Shown here: positions 51,913 through 64,000 of the stretch, piece after piece
How the letters are laid out: each line of letters opens with the position of its first letter
Position numbering within the stretch: position 1 is the stretch's first letter
Origin: Typha latifolia
Lineage: Eukaryota > Streptophyta > Magnoliopsida > Poales > Typhaceae
DNA: 64,000 bases
Reading direction: 5' to 3'
Assembly: GCA_019914945.1 (NCBI GenBank)
Contig: CM034109.1
Location: forward strand, 8,362,479 to 8,426,478
The notes under the pieces: generated by a model
The model's database searches: none
Told to the model about the DNA's origin: nothing
Seen by the model: the letters and a program-made list of their open reading frames with translations, nothing else
Translations under genes and position numbers: made by a program

Positions 51913-54900
51913 ATGGCATCTCTTAGAAGAAGTGCAGCAACAATGCAGCGAGCAGGAGAAGAATTTATGGATCCTTCACCTTCCCCAAAGTTGTATTATT
52001 CTCGGACCTACTTTGCTTTCAGGGGATTGCTAAATTCGTTTCTAATTTCCTTAAATTTGGTCGCATTGTATACTAAAGTCAAAGCTAACTGCTCAGTTCT
52101 ATTGTTGCAAAGACATCCTCGGTCTCCAGAGAGGTCAAAATCAAGAGGAATAAGCTGGAAGAAGGTCTCGTTCCATTTTGTTATCTTCTTTACTTTTGGA
52201 ATTTTTATTGGTTTCATGCCATTCTTCTCAATAGATATTTCCAAAATTATTGCATACCAACATGAGGGGTTTACCGTAGAGGAGAATATAACAGCTGATA
52301 GTATTCAGCAGAAATCTTATTCGGTGAAGGAGGAGGTTTTATTGTTTGAGCCAGAAACCAATGACACCACTGCTGCTATATTGAATGTGAAAAATGAATC
52401 TCTTGATGCCTCATACCGTAAACCAACCTTTAATGAAACTTCTAATGATTCAGATTTCATTGCAAGGAAGCTTCTAATAATTGTGACACCAACGTATGTT
52501 CGGCCATTTCAAGCATATTATCTAACTCGCCTAGCCCATGTGCTACGACTTGTACCATCTCCTCTTCTGTGGATAGTTGTAGAGATGTCTTCACAGTCTG
52601 TGGAGACAGCACAAATTTTGAGGACAACTGGGGTCATGTACAGACATCTTATTTGTGAGCATAACCAGACTGGCATAAAGAAGAATGTGGCTTGCCAAAG
52701 AAATGTTGCACTTTTGCACATTGAGAAGCACCATCTTGATGGTATAGTGTACTTTGCTGATGATGATCAAATGCACTTGGTCGACCTGTTTGAAGAAATG
52801 AGGAAAATCAGGTAATCAATTCTCTCCTGCTTGATGTTTTATCGAACGTGAGACTACTAATGTGATTTAGAAATTTATTTCAATTTATTCTTGTATCAAT
52901 TAGGCTTGATTTCCATGTTACTAGATCTTTCAACTTCAGCTGCATGTGATGCCCCTGTTTTGAAACAGTCTGACTGTACCTAAAGTAATGTCATAAATGT
53001 TGTGCGTGCGTGTGTTGGCGTTCGATCTGTTATGTACCACTAATATTGTGTGATTCCGATTCAGCTCATGGGACTGTGATTTGAGCATGACATTAGGCAT
53101 CTCATTCATTTAGTTCAAACTTCAGGTCATCCTTGATTGGTTAGATGGGGTTACCCGACCTGCTTGAGTAGGTTACACAACGTTTACCGACCTGAGAGAG
53201 ATACTGAAATTAATGCTACTAACGAAATATATGTAGTTATCTATATTGTGAACTTCTAGGCATGCTTTTCAGTAAGGTAGAGTCAATATATGGGTAAAGT
53301 TATGTCTGTCTGTTGTTCCCTTGGCCTTACTAGTTGATCTTAATGGTTGCTTGTTTTATGTGAAAATTAATTTGAAATGTAGCAACTAAAAAGTTATATA
53401 CATGTGAATATGTGATCTTTCAGTTATTTTGTTAAGTAAAATATTACTCGCACAACAGCAATGAGATGGGAAAAGGAGGAAATATTTATGGGAGATGGAT
53501 AAATTATTGCTGTTATTAGCTTTGAGAAGTAGTTTTCTGTAATCCAGTCCAACCGTAAACAATATTAGTCGTGCAAAACAACTCTCATTCAGTTCTCTAG
53601 TTGGTCATTTTATCTACTGACATACATAGCATGTATTTCCAACATCCTCTTTGCTAGCATTTTTTTGTCATCTTAAGCCGCAACAGTTTCTGTGCTTTCC
53701 TGTAAATTACCTGATCTGCATATAATGCATAAAATCATCTAGGTGGGCGAATTGAATCACCTTCCATCTTGGCAATTAAAGGTTGTCTGTGATTTAAGGT
53801 GCTAGTATATTTGTTCTTTTGATATTTTAGAGGTCATTTATACTTGACTAAAAGATGTCTGCATTGCTGATGAAATTTGTATGAGTCTGAGTTGCATGGA
53901 AACCTTTTCTGCAAACTTCTGGTAAAAGTGAATGATGTGATTGATGAACAAATAAACAGTGATTTCATAATTTTATTTGTAGAACTCCTAACTAGGCAAT
54001 GATTGGGAAAGGTTCAATTTCTTTGAAATTGTTCTTCCTTTGGTGCACTTTTTGAGTGCAATGTGATTGAACATTTAGGTTATTCTTTTGACATAGACCT
54101 AAATAGTTTAATACTTCTGATAAAATGTTGCTTAGTGAAGATGTAATGACATGCACCGTGAGGACATAACTGCTAAAATGTATTTTGTGACAAAGATTTG
54201 ATAGATGTTATAAGCACTTCCTGCTAGATTTTACTGGGATTCTGGGAAGAGACCTTATAAACTGGGAGTTTATACTATCCTCTTAATCGTGTTCTTTCCT
54301 TGCAGCTCCCTCTCTAGCTTCTCATGACCCTTTGTTTGCTCCAAATTGCAGGCGCTTTGGCACATGGCCAGTTGCAATGCTCTCTGGAAGTAAAAACAAA
54401 GTTTTATTAGAAGGTCCTCTTTGCAGTGGCAGTCAAGTTACAGGATGGCAAACAAATCAAAGGAGTAGGGTACCTCGTAGATTCCTCATTGACTTGTCTG
54501 GTTTTGCATTCAATAGTACTATTCTTTGGGACCCTTTGAGATGGCATCGCCCCAATTTTGATGCCATCAGACTACGCGGCAGTGGGAAGGTAGGTTTTCA
54601 AATAAGATCGCATGGTACTTCTTTCTCAAATAATTTATATACATAATATATGACTGCTGAAACCCTTCATTACCACAGCTTGTGCAGTTGCATAGCTAGG
54701 AACTTAAGGAAAAGCTTACCATCTTTTAACTTATTTTGTTTTCTTTTTCGTAGGTTAAACACAAATAATTTGTACTTTGTAATAATTGAGCTCAAGATAA
54801 AATAGAGATTAATATGAGATGTATCTGCAGGAAATCAGATTCATCCAACAGCTCGTTGAGGATGAGAGCCAGATGGAAGGTTTAGCAGACAACTGCTCGA

Positions 54901-55004
54901 GGATAATGGTCTGGCATCAAAATTTAGAATCTCCTGATCTTAACCATCCTATAGGCTGGTTGATGCAGAAGAGCTTAGAAGTTGTTGTGCCTCTTACATA
55001 CTAG
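51913..55004 (+). CDS. IRX9H: GT43 glycosyltransferase, IRX9H-like xylan synthase component
   Basis: Three coding exons: 51913-52811, 54352-54589, 54831-55004; 436 residues. The ATG at 51913 ([15 protein letters not shown]) matches IRX9H-type starts; the frame upstream has no earlier ATG that fits. A cytosolic N-terminus is followed by one membrane anchor at about 85-107, then the lumenal GT43 domain (about 186-430). Conserved points: [20 protein letters not shown], the DxD-type FADDD (283-285), CSGSQVTGW (324-332), [15 protein letters not shown] (347-361), and [22 protein letters not shown]43 proteins of the IRX9 type work in the Golgi with IRX14 and IRX10 to elongate the glucuronoxylan backbone. 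The [14 protein letters not shown] segment before the anchor distinguishes IRX9H from IRX14. Three to four potential N-glycosylation sites lie in the stem. A leader intron and uORFs precede the gene. Confidence 0.94.
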
Positions 55005-56522
55005 GCATTGTTTCACCTAATGTGTGCCCCACCATCCCTTTTCTACGAACTGTGGAAAAAGGACTTGCTGGATAAAAGCTAATTATATCTCGCTCTCTGC
55101 TTGTGATAGTATGCAATTGGACATTGGAAGACTCTGAAGATAAAGCTAAAGCACCTGATTATAAATGATGGTTTTGCCTCTAATGCTACCTAGTATTACC
55201 TAGAGACTGCTTCGCTCCCCAGAAAGATCTGCTTTGACCGGTGTAGTGCAGTGAAACTGAAAAGCGCATTTTCTGACATGCCTTCTTCTATACTCTTTGT
55301 TTGGTCCTAATCCTCCTCCTCTTATTGGAGAACGTTGTCCTACATGTATTTATTTCATTGCTGTGAAGGTTTCTATAAATTTAGGGAAGAAAGCACTTAC
55401 CGGTTTGAGAAACAAAAGAGGATTGTTTAGTGCCGTCACTATAAAGTTAGGGGTTATACTCTTTTCTTCTTTCTCTTGAATGGTTTACATAATTGCATAT
55501 TTGGCAGCCTAAATTATAACTACTGTAATCTCATGAGAAGAACTTGTTCATATTGAAGCACATAATTTCTGAGTTATTTTTCTATCATCTTTTTCTCTTC
55601 TTGAGAAAGGAGCATATCATCTCTGACCGAGTTGTTAGCTTACAGCATCTATTGATTGTTCCTCTGGCTTTCCATGCACATCTCATTATAGCTGTTGACT
55701 AAAGGTGATCGGATAATACTTTTGTCAAATTTTATTATGCATGTAGTTCATTTCTAGGTAAGTTTTGCTTCGTCGAAATCACTAAGGAATCTATTTTCTG
55801 AAGTGTTTGTTGGTTGTATACTCATTGTGACTACTTACTGACTGACTACATTATTGTTTTGTACTTGGTGATTTCCCTCTTTCCTTTTTACATATCTGGC
55901 AGGGGCTTTGGCTAACACAAGTGGGTAACACAAAGCGTGATATTGGATAAGTTTCCCCCTCTGGGATCAGCTCTCCAAGTCTCCATGCACAGCACTGGAC
56001 AAATGAACCTGAAAGATTCGCATATCGCTCTACACTCATGATGACAAATTTCCAGTGTCTAGTGCGAAATGTTTAACTGTCTCCCAGATGAGATCACTGA
56101 CGATTCAAATGCCTGGTAAATCTGAGTTGTAAATTTGTTCTTCTGAACCTTTTTTTTTTGTGTGTGTGTGTTTTTGGATCCATCCATTTGATCTTTCTCA
56201 ATGATTCACGACAGAAGTCATGACATGTATGTCACATGTTCTAAGATGCAACTTTATCCATTAAATGATCACTGTAACATGAAACTACAGTGAATACAAC
56301 TTGATCCGAGAATCTAGTGCATGTGGTGGGGTAGAAGCATAAGCATTGCCTGCCTGCATTGCTGAAAGCTCCTTCTCGGGGCCTCCCCTAAATCCTTTGT
56401 TTCTTTCTCTTCAGAATTATCGCCGAGAGATGACAAATAGCATATTGGGTCCTCAAATAATTATTCACAACTGTCTCAATTCTCTCGATGAAATAAATTT
56501 AAAATATCCAATTAAATAATCC
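55005..56522. other. IRX9H 3' region and intergenic
   Basis: Transcribed 3' region followed by intergenic DNA. A T9 run and a short GT run lie at about 56151-56172. No further gene seen before the tRNA. Confidence 0.65.
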
Positions 56523-56603
56523 GTCGATATGTCCGAGTGGTTAAGGAGACAGACTCGAAATCTGTTGGGCTTGCCTGCGCAGGTTCGAATCCTGCTGTCG
56601 ACG
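56523..56603 (+). tRNA. tRNA-Ser (anticodon CGA)
   Basis: The acceptor stem GTCGATA pairs with TGTCGAC (one T-G pair), with discriminator G at 56603. The D-arm/A-box region reads TCCGAGTGGTTAAGG. The anticodon stem-loop is CAGA-CTCGAAA-TCTG with anticodon CGA at 56556-56558. A long variable arm, as in serine tRNAs, follows, then the B-box GGTTCGAATCC. No intron. A T-run (TTTTCTTTT) just after 56603 is a Pol III terminator. It reads UCG codons. The CCA end is not encoded, as is usual for nuclear genes. Confidence 0.97.
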
Positions 56604-56612
56604 TTTTCTTTT
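56604..56612 (+). terminator. Pol III T-run terminator of tRNA-Ser
   Basis: TTTTCTTTT begins immediately after the discriminator base. Confidence 0.8.
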
Positions 56613-59460
56613 ATTTCTAGTTTTTTATAGAGAGAATTACGAATAACACCCTATATTCGGGCAATGTTATAAAAAAGCCCACTCTTATTATAGCGAAAAT
56701 TACGAATAAGACCCTATATTATAAGTAAATCCCTCTCGTTTTAATCATTGTTATGCAAAGTCTATCTAAACTTTAAAGCCAATCCTCTCTGGATGTGATT
56801 GTGATTATCCTGCATGGTGGTTGGTTGGACGTACTACCAAAATATTTCAAGATAAGATTATCTCCCAGATGAATGTTAATCACCAATAATATACCTCTAC
56901 GAGCAGGCCCATGGCCAACATGATGCATGTGAATGGCTAATGATTTGTTGATCACAATAATAATTTGATTAACTTGTCTACTTCCCTTCATCCCAAGCGA
57001 GCTAATAATATATACTCATTCAATCAAGATCACAGTCCAATCCCAACTTTAATTTAAATTGATTCTTGAACAAGCCCTGTGCGTAATCATCTCTAATATC
57101 ACAAAGTAATATAATGTATTAAGAAATAAGCCTGTTATTTGCTAAAGAGATAGTAAGCTATATCCTTGAGTTGAGTTAATTTGATAAGCTCCCAAAGAAG
57201 GAATGAGAAATAGAATATTTTATTCATTTTAAATTAGTTTTTTTTTTTCTCATTCCCTATATTCCCCTAGTCTCCATTTATTGATATGATATTTGAGATT
57301 AAACGATGGTGATTTAGATTTAGATCCGTTGATCTTGTAAAATTTAGTGTTTTAATATGATCTTAATATTTTAGAGGCACGATTAAGTTCTATTTTGTTG
57401 GAAATCGAACTAGATATAATAAATAACAAAAAGAGAGAGAAAGAGAGATTTACTTGTAATGTAGTCAAGATGTAAGGTGCTATTATAATACTTTCTAAAA
57501 GTAACACTTTAGATATATTTTGAACAATGTAGGTAAGTTATCTAATAAATAAAAATAATAATAATTTCACTTAAAACTTCTGAATTATTATCTATTTTAT
57601 AATATACCTCCTAAACTTCTTTTACACGTAAATCACTCATCCACACCGTTAATAGGAAAGGTGTACGTGAAAAGGCATAAATTCTACATTAATATATATT
57701 TTTTTCCTTCAAAAATACATCACAAATTTACTCATGAGTGAGTTAAGTGAAAGCTAATACTTATAGATGAAAAATATTACTGAGAATTTCGAGGGGTTTC
57801 TAATATTTTAAGGGTATCAAAAAAAATTTTATGAGGTGTCGTCTAAGTACAATTATCCCTAAGCAAAACCCAATAACAACAACAGGATTACTCTCATGGC
57901 CATGGGTTTCTCTTTGGTACTCATTTAGAAGAGCACACACATGCTACAATTTATGGGAATGAACTGCTTATCAACTCCTTAGATAACTTTAGGTACAAGT
58001 TAATTTACATTGCCATGTGTATTTTGGACATATATATTAAGAAACAAAATAAATAAATCTTAAGCAACATTAGGTATAATTAACAATTTGCCTTTGATTA
58101 TTTTTATCATTATCGAGGCGATTATGACTTGTTCTGTTGGGAGTGATCTAGTTCATGGGACATTACATACTTTATCCTTATCTTCTCTTGGATATAATGA
58201 ATATTTTTTAGGAGAATATATACAATTGCAGAAGCAAGATCACAACAAACAAGGGCTTGATGATCATTATTATATAGCAATTTTAGTACTCATCGAGACA
58301 CCCAATTTGGCACCTAAAAAGGATGACAAAGTTGTGTAAGAAGATAATTAAGTTAAGCCAATAGGATTAACTCATTGGAGACTAACAAGCTTATATTAAA
58401 TATTACTCAAGAGGACTAGTTGGTGGATAATGATTTGAAATAAACAATGGACAAGCATGCAATGAACAGTGAAAAGGATGGCATTATGTGCTCCTTTAGA
58501 GAGAATGGACAGTACTAGATTCTTGAAATGCCCAGTTCATATGGGTCTCCTAATTCAAATATTTTATTTATATATATTTCCTCTAAATTAAGAGGAAACT
58601 AGTATATAATTGACGACGTGACAAGAACGTAATATCTTGTTAACAAAAAAACAAACAGACAACTAACAGCAATGATATTTGGGAGATTTCACATAATCAA
58701 GAGGGTCAGTACGTGACAAAAATAAATAAGATAAGTCTATGTGAAGATTAATGGTAGATCAAGGAGTTTAGGTGTAATTATTTTTTCTCTCTGCCAAATG
58801 TGAATGGGTATAGTGCTATTAATCTACTAGATACTTTTCTAGTGTTCTTTTTCTCTTGCTATTTACCACCGAGCAGCATCTGATCACACATTCAGGATGT
58901 GCTTCTGGTTTTGAGACACTACATGGAAAAGAGGTGATCAATGACACTTAAAATAATATGAGAGCTTTTGACATAAAGAACATGCAAAAAAAAAAAAAAG
59001 TTAAAGATTAAGAGGGCAAAGTAGGGGGAAGAAATAAAGAGCAAAACAAAAGTAATGACCCAGGTTTCTTCTCATAGTGTCTGTGGTGGGGTGGGGATGT
59101 AGTCTAATTATAGATCAATGGAAAGCATTTTTCTTTTTTCCTTTCTAGAGAATAGATCAACAGATAGTAAGCATTATAAATATTTTACAATACTCTTGCA
59201 AGAATTAACCATAACGGCGTGTAATTTTAAAATATATTTATATATTTTTGACAGAAGTGCATGGTGTCTCAACTAAACCGATGCTGCTGGGTTTCAAATC
59301 GAAGAACTCTCATGAAATATGAGCTTTTTTTTTTTAACTATCTAACCATGGTTCTTTTAGCGACAGTTATGAGTTTTTAGAAGTTTTATATAAATATTGT
59401 GATTAAACAAGGGATAAGATGGAGATAGGCATTTATATATGTATATATGAGGAGAGAGAC

Positions 59461-59487
59461 GTGTGTGTGTGTGTGTATATATATATA
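59461..59487. repeat. GT/AT compound microsatellite
   Basis: Eight GT units followed by AT units. Confidence 0.85.
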
Positions 59488-60591
59488 GGGGTTGAGGAAT
59501 ATGATGGATAGAGAAGAAGACAAGGGGGATGGGAGCTTTTGCAAGGTAGGAGTTAAAAGGGAAAGGAGTAAACTACGGGAAAAGTCATCTTTGCAACGGA
59601 CAAGATACACTCGACAGAGATTTCAAGCAGCGTACGGACTGAAAACTACAATTCCCAGACTCCCAGACGTAGATTGAATCCTATTTGATTAATTCCACGG
59701 ATAAACGAGAGAAAAGGTGAAGAAAATTATGGTCTTTTTTTTTTTTTTGTAATTACTATTGATTGGTAATATAAAAAAAAAGGCCATTTAGTTGCGAGAT
59801 AAGAAAAAATAAAATAAAGATATGATAAAAATAGGATTTATTGAAAGAATTTTAAAACTATAATAATAATAGAGGACTGTGGACACAGCCGTCTTATTTA
59901 TTTTTTTTCTAAGAATAAAGGAAGATTTATCTTGTATTCTGCTCTATTTATCCTGCAGCCAAACAAGGCAAAAGTGTACTAAAAAAAAATAAAGATATGA
60001 TATTGCAGTGAGGTTTATTTTCCTGACTATTAGCAAGATAATGTATAATTCGGTTTTAATTTGGTGAAGTACTCATACCTCATTATTTGTTTCTATTTCA
60101 TTTCATCAAGTGAATAATAGAAGAACAAAATAAAATGCTATCAGTAATCTAACCCTAACCCTAATCTAGTTTCCACTCAAATTAAGAACTAAGAACTTTC
60201 TTAATGCGATTGCTTTTTGTCTGGTCACTGCCTCTTCCTTTTATCCTTCTTTATGATAAAGCAAAAGCTCGAAAAAGGAGGAAGAAAGAGGAAAGTAAAG
60301 AAACATATAAATTTTTTCTTAAAGAAAGCTGGTGGAAAGAAAGGGCAACAAAGCAAGATTACTATCTCCATGACTTCATCGAGAAGAAAGAGAAGGATAA
60401 TCATACTTGTTTAGTTTAGCATTTCTTTATGTAATTAATAGGATCTCAAGCATGATATGTTATTTATAAAGATATATGACTATGAGAAGTAATTAACTCT
60501 AATAGCATTGATCCCTTTAGTTAGAAAACACAAATCTTCCCTTTCTTGTCCAATTTTGCCAAAAAGGAGGAAGGAAAGAGCAAGTGGATCA

Positions 60592-60594
60592 AAA

Positions 60595-60625
<31 letters not shown>

Positions 60626-60626
60626 A
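60592..60626. repeat. AAAT tetranucleotide repeat
   Basis: About nine AAAT units, roughly 290 bases upstream of the bHLH start codon. Confidence 0.9.
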
Positions 60627-60911
60627 GGTATACACATTTCTGGAGGCCCAATTAAAAAGTGTACACATACACAACTATGAGGTGAATTGGGTTTCTCCAG
60701 TATTTATCCAACCACTGGAGAGGATCCTAAACTTTCAAATAAAATACACCAAGCCTTCAGCTAGAAGCAAACAGAAGGCTAGGCATCTGTACTTGATTGG
60801 AGTGGTATAGAAAAGGGTAGAAAGAGTAGTGGAGAAAGAAAAGAAGAAGAAGATGAAGTAGAAGAAACAAAAAAGAAAAAGAAAAAAAAAGATCCCAAAG
60901 TTGTGAGGCAA

Positions 60912-63035
60912 ATGAATAGAGGAATTCTTGAGAGCTCTCATGTACAGCAAATGATAAGGAGAAACCCTAGTTTATGGAGCATGAATGATCTGAGCCTCCC
61001 AATCCAAGAAACATCCCTAATCCTACCCCCCTTCTCTTCATCATACTATTCTTCTTCCTCCTCTTCTTCTTCTTCTTCTTCTTCTTCTTATTCTTCTTCT
61101 TCTTATTCTCTATATCCTCAAAGCTCACAGCCATCAAATTTTCTTCCAACAATCCCATGGCCGGATTCACAAGTGCTACCTGTGTCATGGAGCCAACTGC
61201 TTCTGTAATGCTTCTCTCCCTCTCTCTCTCTCTCTCTCTCTCATATCTTTTTCTATTTGTTTAGTTAAGTTTTCATAGTGTTAGTTATAATATTTCAACC
61301 TCTTGTACACTGACTAAGCTAGCCCGTAGTGCATCGATCTTCAAGTACTCTCATGCATGCTTGCTTCATGATCAATTCTGGAAGCACTTACGAGTAGCTT
61401 GTGGTGTGATTTGAAGGGGTGGATTGGTGGAGGAAGAGGAGAGATGCAGTTTGAGTACTTCTTTCCAATCAAAAAGAATGGACAATTGGGAGAATCATGT
61501 AATACACCCATCAGCAACTACTGATCATATGATTGATGTAAAACAAGAGAATGAAGAAACCCCCACAGCTAGATCTCCATGGAGCCAAGATCTATCAGCT
61601 AATTCTTCCACTAGGTCTTGTGCTACAGCAAGTTCTAGCAGCAACTTGATGGATTTATCAAATAGCAACGCAGAGAGAAAGCATGTACAATCATCAGAGG
61701 TACAGTAAAAGAAGGAGAGGAACAAGAGATCCATCTTACTAAAATTTCACAAATTTTTGTTCATATCATTGTTGCATATTTTCTTCAAGTTATATGTGTA
61801 TGATCTACTTGTAGGTAGTTTTCATGAAATGCATCTTGATGAACTTGAACTTTTTTTTTGTTGACTTTCTATAGTGCGATAGTACAACTGGTTCAGCTTT
61901 CAAGAAGGCTAGAGTTCAAAGCTCCTCAGCACAATCACATATGAAGGTAGTAGTCTATAGTCTATTCAATCAATACCTCTCTCTCTCTCTCTAATTAATT
62001 GATGTGTACCTTTCTTGAGTACCATAACTTTGATGCCCATTAATTTCTCATAATTTCGAGTCGAAATGTTGGGCATTCAGATTATGAAGTCTTATTACTG
62101 TATATTTTTCAAATGTTTCAGGTGAGGAAGGAGAAGTTAGGAGATAGAATAGCAGCTCTTCATCAGCTAGTTTCTCCATTTGGAAAGGTACACAACCCTA
62201 GCTATCCCCTGAACTTAATTAAAAAGAATATATAAATAAAATAAAAAGTCCATCAATATAGTTCACATATCTATATATAATCCTATCTAGTTACACTGCC
62301 CGTAGATTTTTTTTTAAAAAAAAAACAGTGCCCATAGATTTATATATAAATTTATAGTTTCAAAATGAATAAAGATCTCACATGTGCCAACTTTTGCAGA
62401 CTGACACGGCGTCCGTCTTATCAGAAGCCATTGGATACATTAGATTCCTCCAGGGTCAAATTGAGGTCCAACTCTTCTCTCTCTAGACCTCTCTCTCTCT
62501 CTATGCTCCCGAGGTGAAGCATATCGTTTTGGGGCTGCTCAAGAGCACGCAGTAAAAGTTTGCTGCGTTGTAGACAGTGGATGTTGCTTAGTGCAGCATC
62601 CTTTAGTTGTTGGTGTCTTGTACATGCTGTCATATATTTCAGCAAGATTTTACCCACTTCCCCATTTCACTATTATTCTTTCTTTCTTTCTTCCAGGCCC
62701 TCAGCTTGCCGTACTTGGGAAATAGCTCAACCCACACTGTGCTCCCCGTATGTAATTATTCACTTTTCCCGCTTCTTCTTCTTCTCCTTCTTCTTCTTCT
62801 TCTTCTTCTTCTCTCTCTCTCTCTCTCTCTCTCTAAGCTATATGATGACTAGCTTGTGCAAGTGTTTAAATGTTGGGTATTGTTCATTGAATAATTTGGT
62901 GTTTTACTGCAGGAAGTTGATGATGAACTGAAGACGGATTTGAGGAGTAGAGGGTTGTGCTTGGTGCCGGTATCCTCCACTATGAATGTTGCAGGTGATA
63001 ATGGAGCTGACTACTGGACTCCAAATTTTGGTTAG
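60912..63035 (+). CDS. bHLH transcription factor with atypical basic region (bHLH112/114/103-like)
   Basis: Seven exons: 60912-61204, 61417-61699, 61875-61946, 62122-62187, 62400-62465, 62697-62747, 62913-63035; 317 residues. The ATG at 60912 ([13 protein letters not shown]) is chosen; a GTG nine bases earlier is not needed. Diagnostic parts: SWSQLLLGGL across exons 1-2, [12 protein letters not shown] (about 201-212), then the [23 protein letters not shown] (217-236) and [20 protein letters not shown] (239-258), followed by ALSLPYLG. In this subfamily the basic region lacks the usual His/Glu/Arg E-box contacts, so DNA binding differs from classic bHLH. A Ser-rich tract near residues 45-66 is encoded by a TCT repeat. 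Each of exons 3-5 is a multiple of three bases, with phase 0 junctions. Intron 1 has a CT microsatellite and intron 6 CTT/CT repeats. Confidence 0.94.
62772..62834. repeat. CTT then CT microsatellites in bHLH intron 6
   Basis: CTT units (62772-62810) run directly into CT units (62811-62834). They lie upstream of the acceptor at 62911-62912. Confidence 0.9.
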
Positions 63036-64000
63036 GGGTTTCAGTAGAGAGCTCAACTAGTATTATATAGTATAGATAGGTGATTCAGAATGTTAAGGGC
63101 ATCTGGAAGGCTAAGGTGGCAAGGAACATAAAGACTGGCTAGCTACATGGAGGGCTCAAAGAGAGACAGGTTTCTTTGCTTTCTTTACTCTTTCTCTTAG
63201 TTGTTGTGTGCTTGTAGGGATCTCAGTTGTATCAGATGTAAAGTAGCTGAGGGGGGAAGTGATGCTGTGCCTACTTTGATCAAGAAAAGGAATGTTGTTG
63301 TAGTAGCTTTCAGGGGATCTTTTGCTTTACTTTTTCCAAGAAAGTAATATCTACTCATCTCTTCTTCTATTTGTTTCTTTGAAAAAATGTTCTTTCTTTC
63401 ATCTTATTGTTGATTATATTCTCGGTTTGTTTCAGAGGAACTTCGTCCTTTATATTTTATCTCTCTCAAATCAATGATGTTTAATTTAGTGATTGTGTTG
63501 CCCTCTTAGAAAATTTCATGCATGTTTTCTTCTAATTATGACTAATGTAATATATCTTTTCAGTAGCTTTAAATAAAATGAGGTTCAGGTTTTTTTTTAA
63601 AAAAAATCTTATGTTTACTCAACTGTTGATTCCTTGGATCAAGAGTTCATTGAAGTTATAATCCCATATCCATTTGAATCAACTAAATTTATACATGATT
63701 GTGCCTAAATTTCGAGTCTGATATATTGTGTGTATATATATAGTAATATCTTGTAGTTACTTAATCTATATACCAATTCTAAGCAAGTTATTAGAAGTAT
63801 TCACAGCCCTTAATTAACTTGAGTTTGTCTAGTCTTTTTTCCTTATTAATTATAATCAAAATAGAAGATAGATTCATATTCTGGTGTGTATTTCTTCTAG
63901 TTATTTGTTTTTTTTATCAAATTATTTGTTACCTTTTCTTTCACCAGTAGAGACTCGGTCTCTCTATTTTATTTATTATTAATTGACTACCGTTACTTTA
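63036..64000. other. bHLH 3' region and intergenic
   Basis: Probable 3' untranslated sequence for a few hundred bases, then AT-rich DNA. Nothing further is recognisable up to the window end. Confidence 0.65.

Larger units (their letters stand above)
56613..60911. other. Intergenic between tRNA-Ser and the bHLH gene
   Basis: About 4.3 kb, AT-rich. Just after the tRNA lie two copies of an AATTACGAATAANACCCTATATT-like phrase (near 56637 and 56698). Further on are a GT/AT repeat (59461-59487), a telobox-like AACCCTAACCCTAA near 60148-60163, and an AAAT tetranucleotide repeat (60592-60626). A 58-codon frame beginning near 59501 is not recognisable. No gene is supported. Confidence 0.6.

Noticed and set aside
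58088..58339. 83-codon hydrophobic frame
   Set aside because: AT-rich low-information sequence with no family resemblance or promoter context.
59501..59677. Basic 58-codon frame after a GT/AT repeat and a TATA-like run
   Set aside because: The TATA-like run is part of a microsatellite and the peptide is unrecognised. It could be real, but there is not enough support.

Overview
This is plant nuclear DNA. It has intron-rich genes with consensus GT-AG junctions, AT-rich intergenic sequence, many CT/GA microsatellites, and plant-specific families (PHO2, Aux/IAA, SPEAR, IRX9H, atypical bHLH). The N-terminus of the Aux/IAA protein ([12 protein letters not shown]) and the GC-rich glyoxal-oxidase gene point to a monocot, probably not a grass. 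That placement is an inference. I rebuilt the gene models by hand: exon junctions were chosen so that the phase is kept and the protein matches its family. All nine complete, unbroken multi-exon models give an uninterrupted frame.

Layout, left to right. 1-3.5 kb (-): 5' part of PHO2, an E2/E3-like ubiquitin conjugase of phosphate homeostasis, with a leader array of miR399 target sites. 7.0-10.1 kb (+): a seven-transmembrane protein. 10.9-12.4 kb (-): a conserved small basic protein of unknown function. 15.1-16.4 kb (-): a nucleolar ribosomal-L1-domain protein whose frame is broken by one extra base in a G/C run. 20.0-24.4 kb (-): the exosome subunit RRP41 (11 exons), with a short atpB-like fragment downstream. 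25.5-27.8 kb (+): a two-domain plastid glyoxalase I-like protein with a substituted metal ligand. 29.2 kb (+): a small acidic ORF. 29.7-31.7 kb (-): a secreted glyoxal oxidase-like enzyme. 34.4-35.5 kb (-): a SPEAR/TIE-type transcriptional repressor adaptor. 39.6-42.5 kb (+): a type II membrane protein with a possible methyltransferase-like domain. 43.9-47.2 kb (-): an Aux/IAA repressor. 51.0-55.0 kb (+): an IRX9H-like GT43 xylan synthase component with upstream ORFs. 56.5 kb (+): tRNA-Ser(CGA). 60.9-63.0 kb (+): a bHLH factor with an atypical basic region.

The genes do not form an operon or an obvious pathway cluster; this looks like an ordinary gene-dense euchromatic segment. I see no complete transposon, CRISPR array or new multi-gene system. 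The strongest observations are the tandemly duplicated miR399 sites in the PHO2 leader, the Glu-to-Lys change at a metal-ligand position of the glyoxalase, the one-base frameshift in the L1-domain gene, overlapping uORFs before the IRX9H start, and a 10-base core (ACCCTATATT) that recurs exactly six times in intergenic DNA.
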